NCBI GenBank assembly: GCA_017621055.1
Contig: JAGATX010000034.1
Span: 1 to 54,043, forward strand
Direction: 5' to 3'
Length of the DNA stretch: 54,043 nucleotides
DNA from: Muribaculaceae bacterium
GTDB lineage: Bacteria; Bacteroidota; Bacteroidia; Bacteroidales; Muribaculaceae
Shown: piece by piece, positions 44,176-51,595 of the stretch
Numbering within the stretch: position 1 is the first letter of the stretch
How the letters are laid out: each line of letters starts with the position of its first letter
Notes under the pieces: generated by a model
The model's database searches: none
What the model saw: only the letters and a program-made list of their open reading frames with translations
Told to the model about the DNA's origin: nothing
Program-made: the position numbers and the translations under genes

Positions 44176-44697
44176 TTACAGGAAGATGAAATAATTCATC
44201 GTCATCACGATAATCAATGTATATATTCCGGCAAGGAGGTCGTCGGCCATCATTCCGGCACTGCCCGGCAGCTTTTCCATACTTCTGATGCCCAAAGGCT
44301 TGAAGATGTCGAAGAAACGGAAAAGGGCGAGCGATACCAGAATCATCCACCAGCCCTGCTGCCAGTGCACGAACCACATGGGCAGGAGCGACAGCAGCTG
44401 GCCGGCGGTCTCGTCGACACATGCCTCCACGGGGTCGGTGTCCCAGTATTCTTCGGCTATATCGCTGGCGTAGCCGCCGGCGACGGTGAAGAATATCACC
44501 AGAGCCGAGGTGGCAATGAGGATTACGTACGGGCTGCAGAATATATAGAACGGCAGCCACACGAGGATGCCCACTAAGGCACCCCATGTGCCGGGTGCCA
44601 GCGGCAGGAAACCGGCACCGAACGATGTTGCCAGCAGCTGGGGGATGACGGGGAAGTCAGGCGTCCAGCGGTGGCGTTCCTTGTGTTTGATTTTCAT
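44176..44697 (-). CDS. PgpA-like phosphatase, candidate phosphatidylinositol-phosphate phosphatase
   Basis: A 173-residue membrane protein of the phosphatidylglycerophosphatase A family. The signature PGTWGALVG near the start, the acidic VDETAGQLLSLLP (Asp-Glu metal site) and FDIFKPLGIRSMEKLPGSAGMMADD are all intact. About four helices are predicted. In this operon it most likely removes the 3-phosphate from phosphatidylinositol phosphate, as for the B. thetaiotaomicron homologue. The start is fixed by an ATGA overlap with the ATP-grasp gene. A housekeeping role in phosphatidylglycerol synthesis cannot be excluded. Confidence 0.9.
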   Translation of the reverse strand: MKIKHKERHRWTPDFPVIPQLLATSFGAGFLPLAPGTWGALVGILVWLPFYIFCSPYVILIATSALVIFFTVAGGYASDIAEEYWDTDPVEACVDETAGQLLSLLPMWFVHWQQGWWMILVSLALFRFFDIFKPLGIRSMEKLPGSAGMMADDLLAGIYTLIIVMTMNYFIFL

Positions 44698-45569
44698 GCT
44701 TCGCTCTCCTTTTTGCCGCCGAAATGCTTTTTGATCTCGGCCATTACGCACTTGGCGATGAAAGGTGCGGCTTCGTTCCGGCAGGGTCCGAACGAGGGCC
44801 AGTCGTCGAAGTCTATTATTGTGATGGTGCCGTCGGCATCGAGTATGGCGTCGCCGCCGTAGATTTTTACGTCCAGGACGTCCGAGGCGGCCCGGCACAT
44901 TGCTGCCAGGCGTTCGTTTTCGGCGGGGGCAAGCTCGCGTGAGCTGTCGCCGCGCAGCGCTTCGCGGCTCTCGAAAGGCAGGAAGCTATAGAAGAAGTTA
45001 GTGCCGGCCACGCCGTAGAATTTGATTAGCGCGCCCTCTATGTGGCGTGTTATCAGGGCGCGGGGTATTCCGCGGAGAAAGTACTCCTGGAGTACCTCCT
45101 GTGCCTCGTCGGCGTGACGCACATAGCTTACGTCCTCCTTATGGAGGCTCTGATAGTCGGCGCGCTTGATCCAGCAGCGGGTCATGCGGTTTTTCACCAG
45201 CAGGTCGCGGATGCCCTCGTCAGTATTGACGGCTATGCTGTCAGGGTAGGGTATGTTCGAGCCGCGGAGAATTCGCCACAGGCGCTCGCGCCCGCAGTTT
45301 TCGATGCCGTAACCGGAGTTTATCACCAGGTCGCCGCTATCCTCGCGCTGCTGAAGCAGTTCTATTGAGCGCTGTTCGCGGCACATATTGAGCAGAATAC
45401 GCTCGTTGACGGCGCCGCCGATAAACTCTTCTTCGCTGTAGAGCCTGACTTCGCAGCCGCGTTTGCGCAACTGTTCGGCCACTATATTGAATATAGCGGC
45501 ATCGCTGCCTATACGGTTCGGCGAAAACATGCCCGCGCGCATTATGCCCGCTATCTTTATTTCAGCCAT
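44694..45569 (-). CDS. ATP-grasp enzyme heading the inositol-lipid operon
   Basis: A 291-residue soluble protein with an ATP-grasp fold. A Rossmann-like N-terminal domain (residues 1-80) is followed by the ATP-binding region with Lys135 (CWIKRADYQ), HIEGALIKFYGVAG near 176-189 and the metal-binding end GGDAILDADG...IIDFDDWPSF (Asp240, Asp253, Asp255). The usual Asn of the last motif is Asp. The segment ALIKFYGVAG resembles the F-K-V-Y-V-V-G strand of inositol-phosphate kinases of the ITPK1 group, which share this fold. It could be an inositol or lipid headgroup kinase, or an amino-acid ligase. It overlaps the PgpA-like gene (ATGA). Start taken at MAEIKIAGIMRAG. Exact function unknown. Confidence 0.85.
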   Translation of the reverse strand: MAEIKIAGIMRAGMFSPNRIGSDAAIFNIVAEQLRKRGCEVRLYSEEEFIGGAVNERILLNMCREQRSIELLQQREDSGDLVINSGYGIENCGRERLWRILRGSNIPYPDSIAVNTDEGIRDLLVKNRMTRCWIKRADYQSLHKEDVSYVRHADEAQEVLQEYFLRGIPRALITRHIEGALIKFYGVAGTNFFYSFLPFESREALRGDSSRELAPAENERLAAMCRAASDVLDVKIYGGDAILDADGTITIIDFDDWPSFGPCRNEAAPFIAKCVMAEIKKHFGGKKESEA

Positions 45570-45593
45570 TGCCTGTGTTTTGGTTTTAATGTG

Positions 45594-45624
45594 CAAAAAT
45601 AGAAAAAATCGGCTACATGGCAAA
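45594..45624 (-). promoter_or_regulatory. Promoter of the inositol-lipid operon
   Basis: On the minus strand TTTG (45621-45624) and TATTTTTG (45594-45601) are separated by 19 nt. Predicted start is near 45588, giving a leader of about 20 nt before the ATP-grasp ATG. Confidence 0.78.
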
Positions 45625-45679
45625 AATAAAATTGCAAGCGGCCGTAAAAAGCGGCCGAAAACAGACCCCGGGAAAGGCA

Positions 45680-45712
45680 TGAAAAAGGCTGTGCCGGTGA
45701 GGGCACAGCCTT
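45680..45712 (-). terminator. Terminator after the amidase gene
   Basis: AAGGCTGTGCC (45685-45695) and GGCACAGCCTT (45702-45712) form a perfect 11-bp stem. On the minus strand it is followed by a short U-tract (TTTCATG, five T counting the stem end). It lies about 20 bp after the amidase stop. Confidence 0.75.
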
Positions 45713-45731
45713 GATATAGAGGTAAATGGTG

Positions 45732-48700
45732 TTAGCGAACCATAATCTTGCGTGCGGAGTTGCCGCGACGTTCGATATAGAAACCGGGGGTGAGCTGGTC
45801 GGCAGCCACGCGGATGCCCTGGAGGTTGAAATACTCGGCGGGAGCATCGTTGGCGTCGAAGCCTTCGATTTCTATGTTCTCAACGCCCGACAGACCGTTG
45901 ATAATGTCGGCGGCGGGAGCGGGAGTGACTGTCTCGACAGCCTCGCGCGGCAGTGTGTATGCCTGGAAGGCGCTGCGGCCGGCGATGAGGAGGTTACCGG
46001 CGTGGTCGAAGGTCATCTGGTATGCTTCGCCGGCGGCGCTGGGTGTGAACACATAAGCTTCGGTGAGCTTGTTCTCCTCGGCGGTGAGGTCGATGTCGTA
46101 GACGTGGATGTCGTCGTTGCAGTCCATCACGAGCAGACGTGTGGCATCGGCGGTGAGGGCTATGGCGCCGTCGCTGCCTGCCAGAGTGAGGTCGGCGGAG
46201 TTGAAGAGTTCCTCGTCGTCGTAGTTGGCTATTATGAACGAGGGCACGGCTTTGGTGTTGTTGCCGGCGCCGCGTACCTGGCTGAGTACCATGAAGTCAT
46301 CGGCCAAAAGGACGTCGACGTTACCATTGAGCATATGCGACGACAGTGCGGGATATGTGGTCTCGGGAACTGCGGTGATCTGCTCGGCGGTGCCTATGTT
46401 GTAGCATGCCATGGTGAGGGTGTAGTTCGAGGGATAGTCTTCCTGGAAGGTGTAGAGCCTGGTTTCGTCGCCTGTGCCGGCCACTGCCAGGCCCGAGGTG
46501 GAACCGCCGATCACTTTGCCTTCGTAAGTCCATTCGCCGGAGCCGCTGTTGATGGTGCCGGCAAAGAAGTTGGTGTAAGGAGTTTCAGGCTGGGCGGGAT
46601 CCCAGAGGTATATACCGCCGTGAGCATCGCTCCAGTCGGAGATGAGGAGCTTGCCGTTGGGCAGCAGGGCCAGACGCCAGGGTGAGGCGCCGACGCTCGT
46701 GTCCCAGCCCTGGTTCTGGAGATAAGGCGAGGAGAAGGCGAAGCCGGGAGTCATGGAGAAGACGGCGCGCGGCGTGCGTGCGCTGTAGTAGGCTGTGCCG
46801 AAGGCAGAGCTTTCGGGGTTGCTGTTCACTGCCACGCCGTTGCCCTGGGTGGTATTGTCGGTAAAGATAGCGGCGGCTGCCGGAACGGCCTTGTTCTCAA
46901 CAACCACACTCCAGGAGTATGCGCCTTCGGGAAGCTCGTTGGCGTTGACAACCACGTGGTTAGCGCCGGCGGCATAGTTCTCGGCGGGGATCACGACAGT
47001 TTCGAGGCCTTCGCCGGAGAGTTCAACGCGAGCACGGGCAGCCCCGCTGAGGCTGAATTCGAGGGTGTATAAGCCATCGGACTGATTGCTCTTCAGACCG
47101 TAGGCAAACACACCGGCGACAGCTTCCTGCTCGACACCGGCAGTGGTGTAGCGGGCGAGTTTGCCGTCGGCGAGAACATAGAGGTCGATATCGGCGGAGG
47201 TGGTGATACCTTCGTCGTTGTTGTGCGCGCTGGCAGTGCCGACAGCCATGACGGCAGCGGCTTCGTCGGCAGTGGCTGTGCCGTCGACAGTGACAGCGGC
47301 GGCGGCGGCATGGTCAAGACCGGCGGTAGCGTCGACGAGGGCGGGTGCCGTGGCGCTGGCGCTGGCAAGGTAGCTGTGGCCTGCATACTTGAAGAAGTTG
47401 GCACCGGCCATGGCGTCGGCCATGTGGGCGGCGTCGAGGGTGCCGGCGGCTTCTATCTCATGGATGTCGAAGGCGCGCACGGGCTTGCCGGGAGCGTTGA
47501 CAACGAAGAGGTCGGTGTCGTACGGTGCCAGGGTGAAGGTGTAGTCGTGGCCGAGGTATTCCGTGCAGAGATAGTCGGTGTTGAGACCGCAGTTCTGGAT
47601 GGTGAAGTTCTGCACTTCGCCGCCCATAACCTCCACGTAGCTGAAGAACATGCGGCCGACACCGTAGCTCGATGCCGTCGGGAAGAAGAACATACCGTCG
47701 GTAGTGGTGCCCTTATATACAAAGGTATTGGCGGTGGCGCCGCGGAAGAGGTTGCCGGAAGCCAGGCTGGTGAACCATATGGAGGCTTCGCCGGTGGGAT
47801 TGCCGTTGGCATCGTTGGCCCAGCGGTAGAAGTTCACGCTGCCGCGGGCGGTGTCGCCGAAGTCGGAGTCGATGGTCTCGGAGGAGTAGTGGGTTATGCT
47901 CTCGGAGGCGCCCAGCAGTATGCCGTCGGCCGAGAACTGGATGTCGGAAAGGTCACGGTCGGAACCTTTGCAGACAGTGGTGCCGAGGGTGCCGGTAACG
48001 TTGAGGTCGGCGTCGAGAACGAGCACGGTGGGTTTCTGCTCGGCGTCGAGAGCCAGAACGTATAGGTTGCCGTTGCGGGCGAGGATGCGGCGCACGGTCT
48101 TGCCGGCGAGCTCTGCGATTTCCTTAGCCTCTACGGCGGTGCGCATGCGGTAGCTGTCGGCGGCATGGATGGCGTCGCCGTTGACGGGGTCGGGATAGTC
48201 CTCGACAGCTACTTCCTCGGGAACATAGTTCACGTTTTCGAGCCATACGTCGGGGTAGAGGGTCTTGGCGGCTTCAACCACGAACGGACCGCAGTCGGCG
48301 GCATCGGCGGCCTTATAGCCTTCGGCCTCAACGTCGATGAAGTATTCGCCGGGAGTGAGATGGTCGAATACGAAAGCGCCGTTCCACTCGTCGTCGGTGG
48401 TATAGGTTGCCACAACGTTGCCGTTCTGCAGAAGGTTGACCTTCACGTTGTTGAGCGGCTTGTAGTTGTCGTCGCAACGGGCAGTGGTGTTGTAGTATTT
48501 GTGGCGGAAGCGCTCGTGTTTGTCGCGTACGATACCGTAGATTGTGCCGTTGTTCTCCATGGGGATGTCGAAGATGGCGGCGATACCGCGTGCGTAGGCG
48601 TCGCCCTCGTCGTGGCATACGTCCACGTTCATGGCACGGTGACGGTCGGGGCCGTAGGTGTGGAAGTAACCTTCCACCATATAGCCCATCACTCCGTGGC

Positions 48701-49424
48701 GGAGAACGCCGTAGTAACCTTTATAGTCCACGCCGTCTATGTTGGTGATCAGGTGGTCGCCTTGCCAGAAGTCGATATCGTAGATGACGTTGGGGCGCTC
48801 CATCGAATAGTTGGTCCAGTTATGGTGTCCCTGGGCATAGGCATATGGCCATGCTATGGCAGCATTGGTGTCGGAGCCGGGAACGCTGGCAACCTTGTTC
48901 TCGCCGCGGAGGAAGAAGGCAGGGTAGTTCACCATATCGTCGCCGGCGGCATTGGAGTGAACAGACAGGAACATGTCGAAGTTATTGCGCTGAACTTCGC
49001 AGGATATCTCATAGAGGGAGCGGTTGTATGCTTCCTCGTCCTCACCGGAACCGGGTACCGGGCCGTTTTTCACGCGGCTCATGAAGATGTTCTGGCTCAG
49101 GTCGCGGGCGCATCCCTGCAGGGCGCGCACGGGGTTGTCCTGATTGACGGTGCGGTCGAGCTTGAGGCCGTATTCGGCAAGACGGTCTACCACGCCGAGG
49201 CATTTCCACAGATTGGTGTTGCTCTCGAAGAAACCGCAGGTATCTGCTTCGTTGCGGGGTTCTCCGTGCTTGATGGTGCCCATGTTTCGGTCACCGCCGG
49301 TCCACGAGCCGTGGCCCGGGTTGATGTAAATTCTCAGTTCGTCGGCCGATTTGGCATTTGCGGCGGCAGGCGCCATGACTATGCCGGCGGCAACGGCAGC
49401 GGCAAGGATATTTTTGATTTTCAT
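45732..49424 (-). CDS. Large secreted N-acetylmuramoyl-L-alanine amidase-like protein
   Basis: A 1230-residue exported protein. The signal peptide spans residues 1-24 (cleavage near ANA-KS). An Amidase_3 domain covers about 28-285, with Zn ligands His38 (NPGHGSW), Glu67 (FFESNTNLW) and His156 (LSVHSNA), and the catalytic Glu251 (GYMVEGYF). A Cna-B or carboxypeptidase-regulatory-like beta-sandwich follows (about 290-385, GTIYGIVRD, TPGEYFIDVEAEGY). The remaining 800 residues are propeller-like repeats. The C-terminal 60 residues (EYFNLQGIRV to IERRGNSARKIMVR) resemble the Bacteroidales secretion tail. It likely cleaves stem peptides from peptidoglycan. The propeller-like gene lies 6 bp upstream. 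Confidence 0.88.
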   Translation of the reverse strand: MKIKNILAAAVAAGIVMAPAAANAKSADELRIYINPGHGSWTGGDRNMGTIKHGEPRNEADTCGFFESNTNLWKCLGVVDRLAEYGLKLDRTVNQDNPVRALQGCARDLSQNIFMSRVKNGPVPGSGEDEEAYNRSLYEISCEVQRNNFDMFLSVHSNAAGDDMVNYPAFFLRGENKVASVPGSDTNAAIAWPYAYAQGHHNWTNYSMERPNVIYDIDFWQGDHLITNIDGVDYKGYYGVLRHGVMGYMVEGYFHTYGPDRHRAMNVDVCHDEGDAYARGIAAIFDIPMENNGTIYGIVRDKHERFRHKYYNTTARCDDNYKPLNNVKVNLLQNGNVVATYTTDDEWNGAFVFDHLTPGEYFIDVEAEGYKAADAADCGPFVVEAAKTLYPDVWLENVNYVPEEVAVEDYPDPVNGDAIHAADSYRMRTAVEAKEIAELAGKTVRRILARNGNLYVLALDAEQKPTVLVLDADLNVTGTLGTTVCKGSDRDLSDIQFSADGILLGASESITHYSSETIDSDFGDTARGSVNFYRWANDANGNPTGEASIWFTSLASGNLFRGATANTFVYKGTTTDGMFFFPTASSYGVGRMFFSYVEVMGGEVQNFTIQNCGLNTDYLCTEYLGHDYTFTLAPYDTDLFVVNAPGKPVRAFDIHEIEAAGTLDAAHMADAMAGANFFKYAGHSYLASASATAPALVDATAGLDHAAAAAVTVDGTATADEAAAVMAVGTASAHNNDEGITTSADIDLYVLADGKLARYTTAGVEQEAVAGVFAYGLKSNQSDGLYTLEFSLSGAARARVELSGEGLETVVIPAENYAAGANHVVVNANELPEGAYSWSVVVENKAVPAAAAIFTDNTTQGNGVAVNSNPESSAFGTAYYSARTPRAVFSMTPGFAFSSPYLQNQGWDTSVGASPWRLALLPNGKLLISDWSDAHGGIYLWDPAQPETPYTNFFAGTINSGSGEWTYEGKVIGGSTSGLAVAGTGDETRLYTFQEDYPSNYTLTMACYNIGTAEQITAVPETTYPALSSHMLNGNVDVLLADDFMVLSQVRGAGNNTKAVPSFIIANYDDEELFNSADLTLAGSDGAIALTADATRLLVMDCNDDIHVYDIDLTAEENKLTEAYVFTPSAAGEAYQMTFDHAGNLLIAGRSAFQAYTLPREAVETVTPAPAADIINGLSGVENIEIEGFDANDAPAEYFNLQGIRVAADQLTPGFYIERRGNSARKIMVR

Positions 49425-49430
49425 GGCTTG

Positions 49431-50312
49431 TTACTGATTGACGTTGATGATATAGAGTTTGCCGTCGACGGTGCTGAAGGCTATCTTGCCGGGGGCGGTG
49501 GAGGGGAGCACGGCGATGTAGGCCTCGTCGGTGAGGGTCTGTCGGGCTGTGCCGTCGGCTTTGGCGGCGATGATTGCCGAGCTGGTGGTGAAGCGGCCGT
49601 CGGTGAGGTCGTGCATGCCGACGATGGTGTTGTTGTCATACCAGCGGGCGGCGCGTATCCAGCCCAGAGGACGGACGTCGCTGCCGTCGAGAGCGCAGGT
49701 GTAGCATCCCATGGCAACGGCATAGAAACAGATGCGGGTACCGTCGGGCGACAGCGACGGCCACAGATAGCTCATGCCGGCTGTGCCAAGAGGCGAGAGC
49801 ACACTGGTGGCGCCGTTGCGGGTTATGCAGAGCTGGCCGTGGTCTATGCTCAGCACAGCAGCGTTCGAGCGGCTTTCCATGCGGCCGTCGACAACGGCAT
49901 GCACACCGTCGGTAGCGACGGTGACACCCTGAAGGTCGCGGGTGGCGCGTACGAGGTTCGTGGTTGCGCCGCGGGCGATGTCGTAGCGGTTCACGGCCAC
50001 GGTGCGGCGGTGAGCGGCGTCGTAGCGTACGGCGTCATAGACAATGGCGCTGCCGTCCGGCGTAAAGCTCAGGTCCATGGCTATTCCTTGCGGCGATACC
50101 AGAGTGGCGGTGCCGTCGGCCTGCAGCAGGTGCAGACCCTCGGCGGTGAGATCGGTGTAGGCTATGCTGCTGCCGTCGGGGCTGAGCACTGCCTGATCGA
50201 CCCGGGCGCCTTCGGGAAGGGTGACCGGCGTGATGCCCGTCACTTCCAGAACCTGCGCCTGCATGGCGAGGGCGACAATGGCTGCCGTCACGCCCATAAT
50301 GCATTTTTTCAT
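49431..50312 (-). CDS. Secreted beta-propeller (PD40/TolB-like) protein
   Basis: A 293-residue exported protein with a signal peptide of about 19 residues ending in MQAQ. The body holds PD40-type repeats with the SPDG signature (AVLSPDGSSIAYTD, SFTPDGSAIVYD, SLSPDGTRICFY), forming an incomplete propeller of about five to six blades. No enzymatic motif is seen. It begins an operon with the amidase gene 6 bp downstream and may recruit it or bind peptidoglycan. No -33 box is evident, although TAAATTTG at 50386-50393 fits a -7 element. Confidence 0.85.
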   Translation of the reverse strand: MKKCIMGVTAAIVALAMQAQVLEVTGITPVTLPEGARVDQAVLSPDGSSIAYTDLTAEGLHLLQADGTATLVSPQGIAMDLSFTPDGSAIVYDAVRYDAAHRRTVAVNRYDIARGATTNLVRATRDLQGVTVATDGVHAVVDGRMESRSNAAVLSIDHGQLCITRNGATSVLSPLGTAGMSYLWPSLSPDGTRICFYAVAMGCYTCALDGSDVRPLGWIRAARWYDNNTIVGMHDLTDGRFTTSSAIIAAKADGTARQTLTDEAYIAVLPSTAPGKIAFSTVDGKLYIINVNQ

Positions 50313-50385
50313 GATTTCAGGTGATTTTGGTGTTAGTATTAGGGTTAAGTAATTGTCACAAATGTTGTGTGGATGGTTTTGGACG

Positions 50386-50393
50386 CAAATTTA
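50386..50393 (-). promoter_or_regulatory. Candidate -7 element of the propeller-amidase operon
   Basis: TAAATTTG on the minus strand, about 73 bp upstream of the start at 50312. No TTTG sits at the -33 position. The 50313-50450 interval is otherwise AT-rich with no gene. Confidence 0.45.
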
Positions 50394-50500
50394 CCGATTA
50401 TTTTGAGTTAGAGTTATATTTTAAGATTAATTAAACCTTAAGTTGCCGAATTGTCTGCGCTTTTAGTGAAATTGCGGCAGCTTCAATGTTGTGAATTAGC

Positions 50501-50539
50501 AAAAAGAGGCGGATGCCGCCGCATGGACGTCATCCGCCT
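50501..50539 (-). terminator. Terminator of korA-korB
   Basis: AGGCGGATG (50507-50515) pairs perfectly with CATCCGCCT (50531-50539). On the minus strand C and five T follow (CTTTTTGC). It lies 38 bp after the korB stop. Confidence 0.82.
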
Positions 50540-50576
50540 TGTCATTCTCTTTTCTATTTTGTATGCTCGGGAGCAG

Positions 50577-51590
50577 TTACTTCACCTCCCAAGTCTCGCC
50601 GGCGAGAATCATGTCGCGAAGGGTGGTGAAACCTTTTCGTGCGCGCACTTCATCGACCTGCGCGGCCACGGATTCGTCGTATGTGGGAGCCTCGACGTCG
50701 CGTATCACGCCCAGGGCGAGGGGCAACGTCTGCCCGTCCATCATGGCGAGCTGCTGGTGCAGGAAGTTGGAGGGGGTGTGGGCATCGTGGACCAGGACGT
50801 CGTCAAGGGTGTAGCCGTCTTCGCCTACGGTGACGGCCTTGAGCAGGAAGCCGTCGCGCACCAGTCCCTTGTCCATGTTCTTGCCGAAGAGCATTTTCTC
50901 GCCGTGACGCAGCAGGATTGTGCGGTCGGCGCGATATTCGCGGTCGGTGATTGCCGAGTGGATGCCGTTGTTGAAAATCACGCAGTTCTGCAGCACTTCA
51001 ACCACCGACGTGCCCTTGTGGCGGGCGGCGGCCACGAAGAGGTCACGCGAGATTTCCAGCTCGACATCGATGGAGCGGCCGAAGAAGTTGCCGCGGGCGC
51101 CGAATACCAGTTCGGCGGGGATGAAGGGGTCTTCGACGGTGCCGTAAGGGCTTGATTTGGACACGAAGCCGCGTGCGCTCGTGGGCGAGTACTGGCCTTT
51201 TGTCAGTCCGTAGATTTTGTTGTTGAACAGGATGATGTTGATATCCACGTTTCGGCGCACGGCGTGGATGAAATGGTTGCCGCCGATGGCGAGACCGTCG
51301 CCGTCGCCGCTGATCTGCCATACGGTCATCTCGGGATGTGCCGTTTTGTAGCCGGTGGCTATGGCGGCGGCACGACCGTGGATGGTGTGGAAACCGAATG
51401 TGTTCATGTAGTAGGGCAGGCGCGACGAGCAGCCTATGCCCGATATCACGGCTGTCATGTGGGGAGCCACTCCGAGGGCCGCCATGGCCTTGTGGAGGGT
51501 GTTGAGTATGGCGTGGTCGCCGCAGCCGGGGCACCAGCGCACGGCCTGGTCGCTTTTGAAATCGGCGGGGGTGAATACGGTGTTTTCCAT
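50577..51590 (-). CDS. korB: 2-oxoglutarate:ferredoxin oxidoreductase, beta subunit
   Basis: A 337-residue thiamine-diphosphate subunit. The CPGCG motif near residue 20 and Cys54 (GIGCSSR) would hold part of the 4Fe-4S cluster. The ThDP/Mg site is GDGDGLAIGGNHF and LFNNKIYGLTKGQYSP. With KorA it makes succinyl-CoA or the reverse carboxylation with ferredoxin. Two starts are possible: the ATG at 51599 overlaps the korA stop (ATGA), and the ATG at 51590 lies 10 nt after GGAGG. I chose 51590 because of that Shine-Dalgarno spacing and the family N-terminus. Substrate assignment (2-oxoglutarate or another 2-oxoacid) is by homology. Confidence 0.93.
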   Translation of the reverse strand: MENTVFTPADFKSDQAVRWCPGCGDHAILNTLHKAMAALGVAPHMTAVISGIGCSSRLPYYMNTFGFHTIHGRAAAIATGYKTAHPEMTVWQISGDGDGLAIGGNHFIHAVRRNVDINIILFNNKIYGLTKGQYSPTSARGFVSKSSPYGTVEDPFIPAELVFGARGNFFGRSIDVELEISRDLFVAAARHKGTSVVEVLQNCVIFNNGIHSAITDREYRADRTILLRHGEKMLFGKNMDKGLVRDGFLLKAVTVGEDGYTLDDVLVHDAHTPSNFLHQQLAMMDGQTLPLALGVIRDVEAPTYDESVAAQVDEVRARKGFTTLRDMILAGETWEVK

Positions 51591-51595
51591 AATTA

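Noticed and set aside
44176-44697. Ordinary phosphatidylglycerophosphatase A of glycerolipid synthesis
   Set aside because: Not excluded by sequence, but the ATGA coupling with the ATP-grasp gene and the PIP-synthase neighbour favour an inositol-lipid phosphatase role.
45639-45658. CGGCCG repeats near the inositol operon promoter taken as a terminator
   Set aside because: Only a 6-bp palindromic stem with a TAAAAA-type loop. The stronger 11-bp hairpin at 45685-45712 explains amidase termination.
48165-50324. A 719-codon plus-strand open frame opposite the amidase and propeller genes
   Set aside because: It spans two clear genes on the other strand, is rich in Val and Gly without domain signals, and has no promoter.
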